Below are positions 8,950 to 20,297 of a stretch of 64,000 nt of DNA, one piece after another. The translations under genes were made by a program, and so were the position numbers. The stretch covers positions 933,657,503-933,721,502 of the forward strand of contig CM048744.1 in the NCBI GenBank assembly GCA_026315105.1. Reading direction: 5' to 3'. The first letter of the stretch is position 1; each line of letters opens with the position of its first letter. The notes under the pieces are model-generated. The model was not told the origin of the DNA. It ran no database searches and saw only the letters and a program-made list of their open reading frames with translations. This stretch comes from Locusta migratoria. Taxonomy: Eukaryota; Arthropoda; Insecta; Orthoptera; Acrididae.

Positions 8950-9397
8950 GCTGAGTGTCATGACCTCATTTCCTCATTCATTCTTAGCTAGTTGAAACTT
9001 CAGTCAGATGTCTCCACCGACAGTGATCTTCAGCCTTTCTTAATATGATCTGAAGAGGTAAGCTGGTGATCTTCACTTGATCTAACCATCTGCTTGCTGC
9101 TCTCCCTCATGGTCTTCTGCCTTCTAATTTTCCCTGCAAGATGGTCTTCTCTAAATTATCCCCTTTCCTTCTCAAGATGTACCCAAGGAACTGAAGGTAT
9201 TTTTGGCTAACGTGAGAAGATAACCTTCTGGTGATGTGTAGTTCTTCTATTATTAAAACATTTGTTCTCGTTTGAGTCCATGGTACATGTAGAATCTTCC
9301 TCCAACACCACATCTTGAAGGCGTCAATGCATCTCTTAACACTGCCTTTCATGGTCCAGGTCTTGCATCCATATAGGAAAACAGAAAACACCAATGT
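8950..9397 (-). pseudogene. LINE C-terminal fragment, part 2 (downstream of PLE insertion)
   Basis: Minus-strand reading 'LVFSVFLYGCKTWTM', 'DAFKMWCWRKILHVPWT' and then 'LGHILRR.GDNLEKTILQGKLEGRR' type sequence, the conserved C-terminal region of non-LTR retrotransposon polyproteins after the RT. Its upstream continuation lies at 11015-11095, on the other side of the PLE pair: reading across the target site gives 'IWQNQEISKTTKLYLVETLVFSVFLYGC' in pieces, in one frame. Confidence 0.75.
9383..9397. repeat. Target-site duplication, left copy
   Basis: agaaaacaccaatgt, repeated exactly at 11015-11029. The two copies flank the PLE inverted pair, and one copy restores the interrupted LINE frame. 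Confidence 0.9.
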
Positions 9398-9474
9398 GAT
9401 TCTTCAGTTTCTCCCGGCGTATTTGATAATCAAAATATCCACGGGTGTACTCCCGGTCTATAGTGTCCAACGTG

Positions 9475-9515
9475 CACAATATTTCGGCGATCATACATGT
9501 CACCACCATCAGGTG
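9475..9515 (-). ncRNA. Hammerhead-ribozyme-like motif, second PLE family
   Basis: Minus strand: CAC, CTGATGG (A9 changed to G), extra T, stem II GGTGA/TCGCC (wobble pair), GAAA, palindrome ATAT, T, GTG. Stem I CAC/GTG pairs. The core substitution probably inactivates this arm. Confidence 0.55.
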
Positions 9516-9591
9516 AACTGACGGACTGAGCTCCTGGAAACGCACCAGCACGGAGATCCGCACGCTACGACTGCTCGAAGGGAACTGGGTT

Positions 9592-10235
9592 CTAGCCCGG
9601 TAGTGGGCCATTTAAATACCCTCGGCCCACGGAGCAACCCCTCCGCGGTCCGCGCCCTGCGCCGCGGCCGCACAGTGGAACCAATTGCGCCAGCGTCTGA
9701 GAAGACGTCGGTGTGAGGGCTCTGTCTGCCGTGGTTGTCACTTCGTTATGTTTGCTAGATTTACTCTTAATTAACACAATTGCTGGTTCCCAAGCTTTGC
9801 TAAGATTATAGCCACAGTCACGGTTTATGAGGTCATCACTTGGGCGAATTTCAATGGCCTCTCTAATGATGCAGTCCCAGTATCTCGACGTCTGTACCAG
9901 AATCCTAGTGTGTTCATACTCCATGGCATGATTCTCCGACAAACAATGTTCAGAGACCACCGACTTGCTTGGATACATCAATTGTGTGTGCCTCTGGTGT
10001 TCAACGCATCGATCCTCAACAGTACGCATTGTCTGTCCAATATATGACTTTCCACACTGACACGGAATCTGGTACACGCCCGCCTTCCTCAAACCGAGAT
10101 CATCTTTAGCGCTCCCCACCAGTGCACGAATTTTATTCAGCGGACAAAAAACAGTTCCAACCTGGTGTTTTTTCAAAATGCGGGCAATCTTCCTGAGAGT
10201 GCGCCGGTATATACACTGCGTTCGTTCCATATACC
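9592..10235 (-). pseudogene. PLE GIY-YIG endonuclease, left arm
   Basis: The reading frame stays open through the endonuclease. 'GVYQIPCQCGKSYIGQT' is the GIY-YIG signature, followed by 'RTVEDRCVEHQRH' (conserved Arg) and 'VVSEHCLSENH' (conserved Glu/His region), then a long C-terminal extension. The frame also continues upstream across the palindrome centre into antisense of the right arm, which is not part of the protein. RT is absent, so the fragment is strongly 5'-truncated. Confidence 0.85.
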
Positions 10236-10265
10236 GGCACACTCTCAGGGAAGATCGCCCGCATT

Positions 10266-10860
10266 TTGAAAAAACACCAGGTTGGAACTGTTTTTTGTCC
10301 GCCGAATAAAATTCGTGCACTGGTGGGGAGCGCTAAAGATGATCTCGGTTTGAGGAAGGCGGACATGTGCCAGATTCTGTGTCAGTGTGGAATGTCATAT
10401 ATTGGACAGACGAAGCGTACCGTCGAGGATCGATGCGTTGAACACCAGAGGCACACACGATTGATGTATCCGAGCAAGTCGGCGGTCGCTGAACATTGTT
10501 TGTCGGAGAATCACGCCATGGAGTAGGAACACACTAGGATTCTGGTACAGACGTCGAGATACTGGGACTGCGTCGTTAGAGAGGCCATTGAAATTCGCAC
10601 AAGTGATGACCTCATAAACCGTGACTGTGGCTATAATCTTAGCAAAGCTTGGGAACCAGCGATTGGGTTAATTAAGAGTAAATCTATCAAACGTAACAAA
10701 GTGACAACCATGGCAGACAGAGCCCTCACACCGACGTCTTCTCAGACGCCGGCGCAATCGGTTCCACTGCACGGCCGCGGCGCGGGGCGCGGACCGCGGA
10801 GGGGTCGTTCCGCGGGCCGAGAGTATTTAAATGGCCCGCTACCAGGCTAGAACCCAGTTC
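10266..10860 (+). pseudogene. PLE GIY-YIG endonuclease, right arm
   Basis: Sister of the left-arm copy with 'MCQILCQCGMSYIGQT', 'RTVEDRCVEHQRH' and 'AVAEHCLSENHAME', interrupted by a TAG near 10525 (glutamate/tyrosine codons in the left arm) and then open to about 10852. Substitutions between arms show that they have diverged since insertion or were copied from different templates. Confidence 0.85.
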
Positions 10861-10926
10861 CCTTCGAGCAGCCGTAGCGTGCGGATCTCCGTGCTGGTGC
10901 GTTTCCAGGAGCTCAGTCCGTCAGTT

Positions 10927-10967
10927 CACCTGATGATGGCGACATGTATGATCGCCGAAATATTGTG
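10927..10967 (+). ncRNA. Hammerhead-ribozyme-like motif, second PLE family, intact core
   Basis: CAC (stem I), CTGATGA, extra T, stem II GGCGA/TCGCC with a nine-base loop, GAAA, palindrome ATAT, T, GTG (stem I). All fixed hammerhead core positions are present apart from the one extra nucleotide before stem II. Confidence 0.7.
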
Positions 10968-11014
10968 CCCATTGGACACTATAGACCGGCAGTACACCCG
11001 TGGATATTTTGATT

Positions 11015-11029
11015 AGAAAACACCAATGT
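11015..11029. repeat. Target-site duplication, right copy
   Basis: Exact repeat of 9383-9397. Confidence 0.9.
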
Positions 11030-11095
11030 TTCCACCAAGTACAGCTTTGTTGTCTTGGATATTTCTTGATTCTGCCAGATCTGGGTGAGTTGGTA
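11015..11095 (-). pseudogene. LINE C-terminal fragment, part 1 (upstream of PLE insertion)
   Basis: Minus-strand reading 'QIWQNQEISKTTKLYLVETL' joins in frame with the continuation at 9397 and below. It abuts the 3' end of the jockey-like LINE at about 11095, so two LINEs had already been juxtaposed before the PLE pair inserted. Confidence 0.7.
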
Positions 11096-13970
11096 GGTGA
11101 CCAAAGACTTTTGTGGCAGCATAATTCACCCCTTTCTGTTCCAAAGCTAGATTTAACCTTGAATAGTGATAATCATTATTTCTCCTAGTGTTGTAGTTAT
11201 GTACACTGCTATTGCTTTTGAGTTCAGTTGGATTGGTAATATATACTGTGAAGATCCCTAGCTCTTTAAATAATTGTCTGCAGAATGATCTCAGATGGGC
11301 ACCAGCAATTATTCTGCTTACAATGTTTTGTGCAATGAATACTTTTTTACTTAGTGATGAATTACCCCAGAAAATGATATTATATGAAAGCAGCGAATGA
11401 AAATAGGCATAGTAAGCTAATTTACTGAGATGTATATCACCAAAATTTGCAATTACCCTAATAGCATAAGTAGCTGAACTCAAACGTTTCAGCAGATCTT
11501 CAATGTGTTTTTTCCAGTTCAACCCCTCATCAGTGCATACACCTAAAAATTTTGAATATTCTACCTTTGCTACAGATTTCTAATGAAAGTCTATATTTAT
11601 TAATGGTGTCATTCAACTGTAAGGAACTGTATGTAGTGTGTTTTATCAAAATTTAATGATAGTCCATTTGCTGAGAACCACTTAATGATTTTCTGAAAGG
11701 CGTCGTTTACAATTTCTTCAGTTAGTTCTTGTCTGTCGGGTGTGATAACTATACTTGTATTATCAGCAAAAAGAACCAGCTCTGCATCTTCATGGATATA
11801 AAATGGCACGTCATTAATATATATTAAGAACAGCAAAGGGCCCAAGACTGAACCTTGTGGCACCTCATTTTTGATTGTCCCCCAATTTGAAGAATCGGCT
11901 GTTTTTTGCATATCATGTGAATTACTTATGTCACCTTTCTGCACTCTTCCTGTTAGCTATGGTTTAAAGCATTTGTACACTGTCTAATTTATACCACAAT
12001 ACTTTAGTTTATCTAGAATAATTCCATAATTTACACAATCAAAAACCTCGGAGAGGTGACAAAAAATCCCAATGGGTGATGTCCGGTTATTCAGAGCATT
12101 TAATATTTCATTGGTGAAAGTATATATAGCATTTTCTGTTGAAAAGCCTTTCTGAAAACCAAACTGACAATTTGTTACAACTTTATTTTTACCTATGTGT
12201 GAAACTACTCTTGGAATACATTAATTTTTCAAGAATTTTGGATAAGGCTGTCAGAAGTGAGATTTGGGCAGTAGTTGTTGACATCAGACATATCCTTTTT
12301 TTGTGCAGTGGTTTAACAATAACGTATTTCAGTCTATCAGGAAAAACACCCTGCTTCAGAGAACTATTACATATGTGGCTAAGAATCCTACTTATTTCTT
12401 GAGAACAAGCTTTTATTACCCTGCTGGAAATACCATCAATTCCATGTGAGCTTTTACTCTTGAGAGAGTTTATTATTTTCTTAATTTCAGAAGGAGATGT
12501 GGTAGGAATTTCTATTGTATCAAATTGTGTGGGTATGGCCTGTTCCATTAACTGCCTAGCTTCTTCTGATGAACATTTATATCCTATTTTCTCCACAACA
12601 TTTAAAAAATAATTATTAAAAATGTTTTCAACTTGTGGCTTGTTAGTTGTAAACATTCAGTTTAATGGTAGTGTTGCCTCCCTGTGTTCTTGGTTGCCCT
12701 GTCTCCCTGGTAATAATATTCCAAATTGTTTTAAATTTGTTATCAGAGATACTAATCTCAGACATGATGCACATGCTTCTGGACTTTTTAATAACTTTTC
12801 TTAATGTGGCACAGTAGTTTTTATAATATTTGACTATTTCTGGGTCATTACTCTTTCTTGCTGTTAGATACAGTTTCCTTTTTCGGTTACAAGATATTCT
12901 TATTCCTTTAGTAAGCCATGGTTTCTTGCATGGTTTCTTATCATTATTTTAACTATTTTCTTGGGGAAACAATTTTCAAATACTCTTACAAATGTATCAT
13001 GAAATAAGATGTATTTTAAATTAGCATCAGCTTCCTTATACACCTCATCCCAGTCTAACTGCTGAAGATTTTCCCTGAAATTTCTAATTGTTAAATCGTT
13101 AACTGAACGCACAACTTTGGAGGGCTGTTTTGAATTACAGAGAGGAACTATGTCATTTAATGTAACTAGCTGTGCACCAAGATTGGAAAGACCATTCTCA
13201 ACAGGACAAGCATTTATGTTTTTGAACTTATCTTGGTCTATAAAAAAGTTATCTACAGTGTGCTACTGTCCTTTACTACCCAAGTAGGAAAATTAATTGC
13301 AGATGACAAAGTGAAAGAACTGAGTAAGACTTCCAGATCATTCTTCCAATTACATTCCTTTAGTGAGTCAACATTAAAATCCCCACAAATAATAATTTAT
13401 TTTCCCTTATCTGACAGATAGCACAACAAGGCATCAAAATTTTTCATAAATAACTGAGTTTTCTGAAGGGGATTTATATACTGTTACAATTATAAAAGGA
13501 CATTTTTTCAGTTTAAGCTCACAGGCACATGCTTCTATATGTTGCTCTACACAAAATGTTTGTGTTTCTAAACTTTTTACACTGTAATAACTTTTGACAT
13601 AGATGGCAACTCCTCTTCTCACCTTATTCTATCTATTCACATATGCTGCTAGTTTGTAACTGCTTATGTTTACTTTTTCCATATCCATCACAATGTGATG
13701 CTCAGATAGGCATAGTATATCTATTACATTCTCTGATTCTATGTCATCTAAACAAAGCAGTAGCTCATCTACTTTGTTCTTTAATCTCCCTATTTTGTAG
13801 CCCTGATCCCTATCGATACCATTTCCCACTCCACCCACTACCACAACATGATCTTGTTTAGTGAAATCTTTGCACAGGGAACCTAAATACTCTACTACCT
13901 GGCTAAGACATACACTGGGCTTGAAAAAGTATGTGATGTGGGGGCAGTGGCAAGGACATAGAAACACACA
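11096..13970 (-). pseudogene. Jockey-like LINE ORF2 (endonuclease plus RT), degenerate
   Basis: Minus-strand order fits one element. APE-type endonuclease N-terminus 'IDILCLSEHHI' (13700 region) and 'RRGVAIYVKSYYS' then 'IIVTVYKSPS' (13620-13440); linker (13112-12900); RT N-terminal half 'IINSLKSKSSHGIDGIS' (12480-12410); RT palm 'VPQGSVLGPLLFLIYINDV' and 'LFADNTSIVI' (11900-11740); C-terminal 'SLLSYNIIFWGNSS' and 'YNTRRNNDYHY' (11400-11150). The palm has FADN instead of FADD, and frames are broken in several places, so the copy is dead. It is nearly full length for ORF2. Confidence 0.8.
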
Positions 13971-13974
13971 CCAC

Positions 13975-15830
13975 TGGATATCCTGTCAGTCTAACTGGTT
14001 TTTATAGTATCTCCGATAGCCACGATGGACTGAGGTCTGCAGTGCCAGAAAGCAAGTTTCCTAGAGGGCAATGCAGAAAGCTGGTAATATTGTAAACAGA
14101 TGGCGCAACTCAACCAGGTGGCAGAGAAAACTGCCACAGTTACACTGGAGGATGATACTATTGACATTCTGAGTTACCTTGAATGAAGTGAATGGTCAGT
14201 TTGTATCTCAGGCCCATCTTTTGCCACCAGTTGAGTACCAGCATCAGTGTCCATTATTTCTGAGGTTTCAGTGAATTCTAAGTCCTCACGGGATGCTAGT
14301 ATCTCCACCCCATCCTGAGAATATGAAGTTACAATTGGTTTTTCTTTTTTTTATCCTCTCAATTTTCCTTCAGTTTCATAGGCTAAGAGGGCTTCTCTGA
14401 ATTCAGGGATCAATGAAGATCGGGAAGCCCTTTGACCAGCAGATTGTGGATCCTTCAGGAACTGACTGGAATCCACATTTACATTGGAAGAAACTTCCTT
14501 GTGTGAAGAGTCAGAAGAGGCTGGTGCATCTCAGGCTTGGGGATAGAGACCAGTGTCCCCGAAGGCTGGGGGAGAGTTGCTCCCAAAATAGGTCTTTGGA
14601 AAGTAACAGATGAAGGAGAGCCCCCAACCATCAATGGGGAAGATTGAGTCTGAAAGCCCTGAGATCGCACAGTAGCAGGCAAAAGTTTTGTTACCATCAT
14701 CCCTAAAGAAAGCAATGACAACATAACTGCAGCTACCAATGTTTTATAGATTACAGGGTGAAACCGCACATACTTCTTTTTTGCCTCTAAGTAAGAAAGT
14801 TTATCAATAGTCTTGTACTCGTGTTTTTTTTTCCTCTTTCTGGGGTATCATGCAGTCTGGCAAGCTAGGGGGATGGTGTTGTCTGTAGTTGACACAGACG
14901 ACAGGGAGGGGGGGGGGGGGTGTAAGGAGTGCCTGGATGTGACAGTCTCCCACAATCTCTGCATGTGGGAGTGTTGTTTTGTACTTTTTCACTTGAACAC
15001 CCTTCATATATCGCCACCTTAACCTTTCCGGGTGTAGAATCATCCTCAAAGGCCAAAAGGCCAAAATGAAGGCAATGGTGGCAACTTTGTTGTCCTTAGG
15101 CCCCCTGTAGATGATCTGGACAATTTGAACACCACATCATTCGAAGTTGGCGTGTAGCTCGTCGTTGGATTACAGGTGGAGATTATGATCAAAAATAATC
15201 CCCTGGACCTGTTTCAACTCTTATGTGGGGTGAATGAGACAGAAAAATCTTCCTGCTTGTCACAATCAAGTATCACCTATGATTGGGCAGGGGATGATGT
15301 CTCTATCAGAACTGAACCACTTTGCGTCTTGGACATACCTATGACTTCTCCAAAATTATCCTCCCTCCATGTTTAACAATGAAAAGAGGGTTGGTTGCCA
15401 TGAATGATTCCCCGTCAGTTGTTCTGCACATACAGAATTTGGGAGAGTATGACTCATCCCTATTTTTAGCCTGACATTCCTCCCATGGTGTACCCAGGGA
15501 AAGGAACAATTTGGGGTCATATACCTCTGCATTAAATTCTGTTCTGCTATGGTTAGAGATGCTGGTGGCTGTTTGACAAGCAGCTAGGGAAAATGGTCCA
15601 TCCAGTCACAGCCCTGATTGCCTGAAGTGTCGCTAATGCCCAGAGGTTGCCTGCTAACAACTGTTCCACCTCAACCTCAGAACACAACACATCTTGAGAT
15701 TCAGATTTTTTTTCTTTTTTATTGGACAAGCCAAGATTCCCAATTGGGCACTTATGGTTGTTCTGCATTTTCCCTCGTTTTTCCACCTTTTTCCTGCTTA
15801 ACTGCTTAATTTCAAACAATATTGCTCCTC
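13975..15830 (-). pseudogene. Second LINE: ORF1 (gag-like) and 5' end of ORF2, degenerate
   Basis: On the minus strand, 15400-14870 reads as LINE ORF1: 'VQGIIFDHNLHL', 'VQIIYRGPKDNKVATIAFIL', 'TPGKVKVAIYEG' and a zinc-knuckle-like 'CRDCGRLSHPGTP' followed by a poly-C tract. The C-terminal part of ORF1 reaches about 14200 ('VEILASREDLEFTETSEIMD'). A frame at 14165-13985 ('SIILQCNCGSF', 'PAFCIALQET') matches the start of a LINE endonuclease. It stops near 13980 where the other LINE begins. Confidence 0.6.
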
Positions 15831-16185
15831 CTCAAACTGGTCCTCACACACAATATTGGCCTCCGACTTTCTCTTAGATTTGATAAAACTTGTCTGAATT
15901 GTTAATTATTTCTTAATACTACAGTACCAAAATTGGTGGATTCTAAGAAATACAATTTTATTTTATTTTTCAATTGAAATATGGCAAACTAGAAATTAAA
16001 TGCAAATTATTATATGTCACTAGACTAAGTCCTTACTAAGGCAGTTAATTTGAAAGTAAAAACTAACATTTTTATTTATAATTTTTATTCTTCTGCCAAT
16101 AGCTCCAAAATGCTGAATTTTTTCCATATATTTTACTCTTTCTATCTGGTATCTCTACCTGCAGGTGACATGTAGTTCTTGTGGT
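15831..16185. other. AT-rich stretch without recognised gene
   Basis: Nothing recognised on either strand. Confidence 0.5.
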
Positions 16186-17200
16186 GCTAGGGGACAGTGA
16201 GATGTGGGCAACTAGTTACCAACATATCGAAGGTGGGCATCATTAACATGACTGGAAAGGTAAGAGTTCATAGACTTAATGGAAAATGAGAACACAGCAA
16301 TGTTTAGGCTTAGTGAAGTCACATAGAAGGAAAGAGAGATGGTTTCAACAAGGAAAGGTTATGCACTTTATTGAAGAGGTGGACAAGAGACCATAAAACA
16401 ATTTAGTATGTTAATAAAATCACCCTAAAGAAATATGTGAAAGCAATAGAACACACTGGTGATATAATGATGAATATTCAGCTGAGGACAAGTCTTGTAC
16501 CACGAACAATAGAAAAATATCAAGGAATTCCTAGAGAAATAGGGGACAAAAATTACAGATGTAGAAGCAATAGTGATGGGTGACTTAACTGCTCAGGTGG
16601 GTAAGAAAAAGACTATTTATGGAAGGAGGAGGTAATTGGCCCATTTGGATATGAGAAGAAAAATTAGGACCGAGGGTCATTGTTTGATTTTTACAAAAGA
16701 AATGTAGGCAACTTGTGATTCTGAAAGAAGACTACCCAGAAAATAATAAGGTATGTTTCACATAACTGAAAGATGAAGAAAGACATTGAGCCACAAGGAA
16801 TAGAGCAAGTTTAAAAAGGCATTTATAAGCTATGCAGAGCACACATGCGGCATAATCTTTAACCTTTATAAAGAAAAAGAGACACCATGGTGGAATAACC
16901 AGGTGAAGAAAGCAGTAAGAGAAAATAAGAAATCATGGCATGGAAGGTAGTAAAACAAAATACTAGGACAGTAAACATTGTGGTAAAACAATGGTAGCAG
17001 AAGAAAAGATAAGAAGCCAGGAAAGTTCACACTTATCTGGACTACTAAATGTGAAGAACAGCAATGAAAAGGGATAAGAAGTATGGAGGGGGATGGGGTC
17101 CTGTCAGAAAAAAGATATAACAGTGACAGAAATGGAACTAACACTTAGAAGAAAACAGGCAAGCAACATAGGACAGACAAAATTAGTGTGGATATATTAA
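16186..17200 (+). pseudogene. RTE-like LINE endonuclease and linker remnant
   Basis: Plus-strand pieces read 'EAIVMGDLTAQVGK' (near 16570; the APE-endonuclease GDFNA motif decayed to GDLTA), 'GPFGYE' (about 16640) and 'TPWWNNQVKKAVRENKKSW' (near 16885), the usual order in RTE-like LINE ORF2 proteins. Many stops and shifts. Family and orientation agree with the fragments at 6945-7440 and 51480-52095. Confidence 0.65.
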
Positions 17201-17220
17201 AGGCAGCTGGAGCTGGGCAA

Positions 17221-17760
17221 ATGCAAACATTCCCCAGACTGTCAGCTAGTCTCCACACTATAGTGCAGATGTGAAAGAACTGTTCCCCTGGTTTCATACC
17301 TTCAAATCAGGTTGATGGAGTGGAATTAATCAGACCATGCAACACTCTGCCACTGCACCAACATCCAGTCTCATGCCCATTTCAAAATTACTTGCCAACA
17401 TTGGCACAAGCCTAGGTTGTCGGCCGAGGAGGCCCATCATTAGGAGTATTTGGTACACTGTGTGTTCAGATACACTTGTATGCTACCATTATTAAACTCT
17501 GGTGTTAGTTCTGCCACAGTTCTCCACACCTATCCCATTTTACCAGTTGGTCAAGCTTACAAAGTCCAACATTTATAATGAGGGGTGGCCACCCAATCCA
17601 TCGACGTTCAGATGTGGTTTGTCTTTCGCTTCACCCCTTGATGAACTCACCACAGTACTCCTGAAATATCTGACAAGTCATGCATACCAACCAAATGCTA
17701 CTGCTAAGCAGCAGGGCCATCATAAGCTGCTTTCAGTCAAACTCAGATAGGTTGTGTGCC
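17221..17760. other. Unassigned sequence
   Basis: An 82-codon open frame at 17502-17750 has no recognisable domain. No other signal. Confidence 0.35.
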
Positions 17761-17766
17761 TTATGC

Positions 17767-17838
17767 AATGTGGAGAGAGAGAGAGGGGGGGAGGGGGAGG
17801 GGGGAGGGAGAGAGAAAGAGAGGGAGGGGGAGAGAGCT
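17767..17838. repeat. GA-rich simple repeat
   Basis: Mixed gaga/gggag purine run about 70 bases long. Confidence 0.85.
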
Positions 17839-17879
17839 TTATGTCTACTTTGATATTCTAAATTTGAAAATTGATTACC

Positions 17880-18005
17880 ATGCTCCAGGCTCTGGTCAAG
17901 AAAACCGAAATGGCCAGAAGTGTGGAGCACTGACCACACACCCCTCCATACCACATCTGTAGACACCTCCAGATTGAGGATGACAGTATGGCTGGTTGGT
18001 ACTTG
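17880..18005 (+). repeat. tRNA-derived SINE body fragment
   Basis: The 'gaccacacacccctcc' to 'gaggatgacagtatggctgg' order matches the SINE body at 60005-60250 ('ctgatcatataccc' to 'cacgatgacatggcggtcg'). The tRNA-like head is missing. Confidence 0.55.
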
Positions 18006-18189
18006 TTGGGCATATCCTATAGGATTACTAGCCAGTACTTGCCACTAGTAACTGTTCCTCCACTTATCCCATGAGTAGGGTCATTGTCAGATGTATCTTA
18101 AAAAGTACTGGCTACCAGTAGAGTGATATGCTGTTGATGATGGAACTGCCAAATTACCTATTGCACTTCCATGTGAAATGTCTCCAACA

Positions 18190-19150
18190 TCTGTCAAAAC
18201 CAACTGCTAGGGCACAATGGAGTGTCGACAATACCATTTACATTTTTGGATTTAGACTCAGTATGGGGATGAGCTACTTCTGGGGACAAGTTTTTCAAGA
18301 AAATCCTCCTCCTTTGTGATTTTCCATTAGGATATTCTGGATACCAATTTGGCAATAAAGCATTTATAGCTGCAACATTCATTACATTATCCCATAAAAG
18401 AAACGGCCATCACCTTGCCCACTTTTGTGCATCAAAGTTAAGTTGGTTAAGAGAAACAAAACCTGATTTTGTTTTGTTATAAAATAAAATAATTTTTTGT
18501 TTCTTCTTTCCATGGGTCTCACCAGTTATAGTGTCATGATGCATGGAACTTAGTAAAACCACACTCATTCTTCTTTGGCAGATAACTCACAATTGCCACA
18601 TCATCTCTGAATCTAAATGTTGAAGAAAGAACCTCTTACATGTTTGCAGCTCAAGTGTAATTTGTATTTTGTTGTGGCAAATAGAAGACTGCTATAATTT
18701 TATGCTTCAATAAATCTTTAAACAGAAAAACACAGGTTAAGTAATAGTCAATGATTTTGGTTGAGCTTCCTTTAAGTGTCTCTGTCAGAATCTTTACCAC
18801 ATGAGCTGCAACATTAACTTAACAAGGATGCTCTGGTGTCCAATCCCACCCATTCCCTCCCCGAGTTCACTAGCCTAATTTTAGTACTAGTCAGAGTCAC
18901 AGAGCCATAATATCTTTATCCCATATTTTAAACATTTGCTTGGAATAAATTGTTGAATTCTGCAACGGTCTCTCAAAGACACTAGCTGAACATCTATTGT
19001 GTTCTCTCTTGGACCAACCTTTGTCTGTAATTGCACGTGAATAGTTCTCAAACATAGTGGAAAGATGCCATACTAACACCTTGGCTCCTAGCTTGTTGGG
19101 TGTATCTATTGCCAAACTATATGGATCTCCATATTTCTTCAAACATGTTT
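18190..19150 (-). pseudogene. piggyBac-like transposase remnant
   Basis: Minus-strand readings in family order: 'DTPNKLGAKVLVWHL' (about 19090-19045), 'IIDYYLTCVFLFKDLL' (about 18750-18705), 'VVLLSSMHH' (about 18545) and 'IILFYNKTKSGFVSLNQ' then 'WWPFLLWDNVMNVAAINALL' (about 18490-18340). These correspond to the catalytic core and the YN-KGGVD / RRWP / N-A-N segment of piggyBac transposases. Frames are broken and the catalytic aspartates cannot all be seen. Confidence 0.65.
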
Positions 19151-19599
19151 ATGGAAAAAGTTGCCATAATAACAGGGTTGCCAGAATAATTGAGAAACAA
19201 CTCTAAGAACATTCCAGCTTCTGTAACTGCCAGCTAACATTGAATTTAAACGAAATGTATTGATTCCTTCTTTTCTGACATCATCCTGTGTTTGAGCTTT
19301 TGTAAATGCTTAGCATCATCCTTCCAGATTTGCACACTGAACTCTTTCAGCCACATTATTATTTGTGATAAACTAACTCCAAGCATTTTTTGGAGTTTGT
19401 GTAATTGCCCACCTAACAGGAGCTGGAGGTATGTTCATGTTCATTATATTATGAATAATAATTCAGTTAGAAGGGGCTGTTGTTTTCTCTGCTGATTTCC
19501 ATCACATTTGATAAAACCATTTGCAGGCTGGGCAGGATTTGCTACATTATTTGAAGCTATATTGAATTAGCAGGCCAGGCTATCCTTGTTAAGTTTCCA

Positions 19600-20165
19600 T
19601 TATTTACATCCCAAGAGGTACTTGAGTACTGTTCAAGTGTTTGGGATCACTACCAGATTAGTTTAAAGGAAGATACAGAATCAATTCAGAGGCGGATGGT
19701 TAGGTTTGTTACTGGTAGGTTCAATCAATACGCGAGTGTTACTGAGGTGCTTCAAGAGTTCAAATCGGAGTTGCTGGAAGGAAGGCAACATTCTTTCCAA
19801 GAAACACTATTGAAGAAATTTAGAGGCCAGGATTTGAACCAGACTGCAGAAAGATTATACTGCCTCCAACTTACATTTTATGTAGATAACATCAGAGGGA
19901 TTAGGGTTCATACAGATGCATACAAGTATTTGTTTTCCCCTTGGTCTATGTGGAAGTGGAACAGGATAGCAAGAAAGTAGTAGTGGCACTAGGTACCCTC
20001 CAACATGCACCTTTGGGTATATTATGGAGTATGTATGTCACTTTCTTCAGATTCTGTCCTAAATGTCTATATGCAGGATCATTTTGGTCTTTGGAAGCAA
20101 GGTTAGATTCACATTTGTCCAATCATTCAGAAATAATTGTTTAAGTGTTTCGATCACTCACATTT
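19600..20165 (+). pseudogene. Jockey/CR1-like LINE 3' end
   Basis: 'LEYCSSVWDHYQISL' and 'IQRRMVRFVTGRFNQYASVTE' (19630-19760) are the C-terminal RT-region hallmark of this LINE family. The frame then runs into a 3' UTR with the block 'gtggcactaggtaccctcc' near 19984. Related fragments: 38240-38485, 52760-53240, 55990-56393 and 63536-64000. Confidence 0.7.
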
Positions 20166-20293
20166 ATAGTATAAGTAGGTTGTCTTTTTCGAGAAGGACT
20201 AGATGATTCCCCACTATTGAGAAACAAAGTTAGGAAAAAAGTCTAAAATAGACAAAAGTAAGGAGAGAACAACAAACAATCACAGCAGCTATG

Positions 20294-20297
20294 AGAG
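20294..20297. repeat. 4-bp target-site duplication of gypsy element, left
   Basis: agag, matched by agag at 26604-26607. 4-bp TSDs are usual for Ty3/gypsy integrases. Confidence 0.75.

Larger units (their letters stand above)
9398..11014. mobile_element. Head-to-head inverted pair of Penelope-like elements inserted as one unit
   Basis: A near-perfect large palindrome. The left arm (9398-10212) is a minus-strand PLE 3' part, the right arm (10229-11014) a plus-strand copy, with a 16-base spacer at 10213-10228. Each arm carries a GIY-YIG endonuclease, a GC-rich segment, a hammerhead-like motif and the element 3' end pointing outward. The left arm runs about 30 bases further at its 3' end ('atcaaatacgccggg' side) than the right. 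Exact 15-bp repeats flank the whole unit, so the two arms arrived in one event. Confidence 0.85.

Noticed and set aside
9592..10320. Reading the whole 242-codon minus frame as one protein
   Set aside because: Its first 30 or so codons are antisense of the right palindrome arm; only the part below about 10235 is PLE coding sequence.
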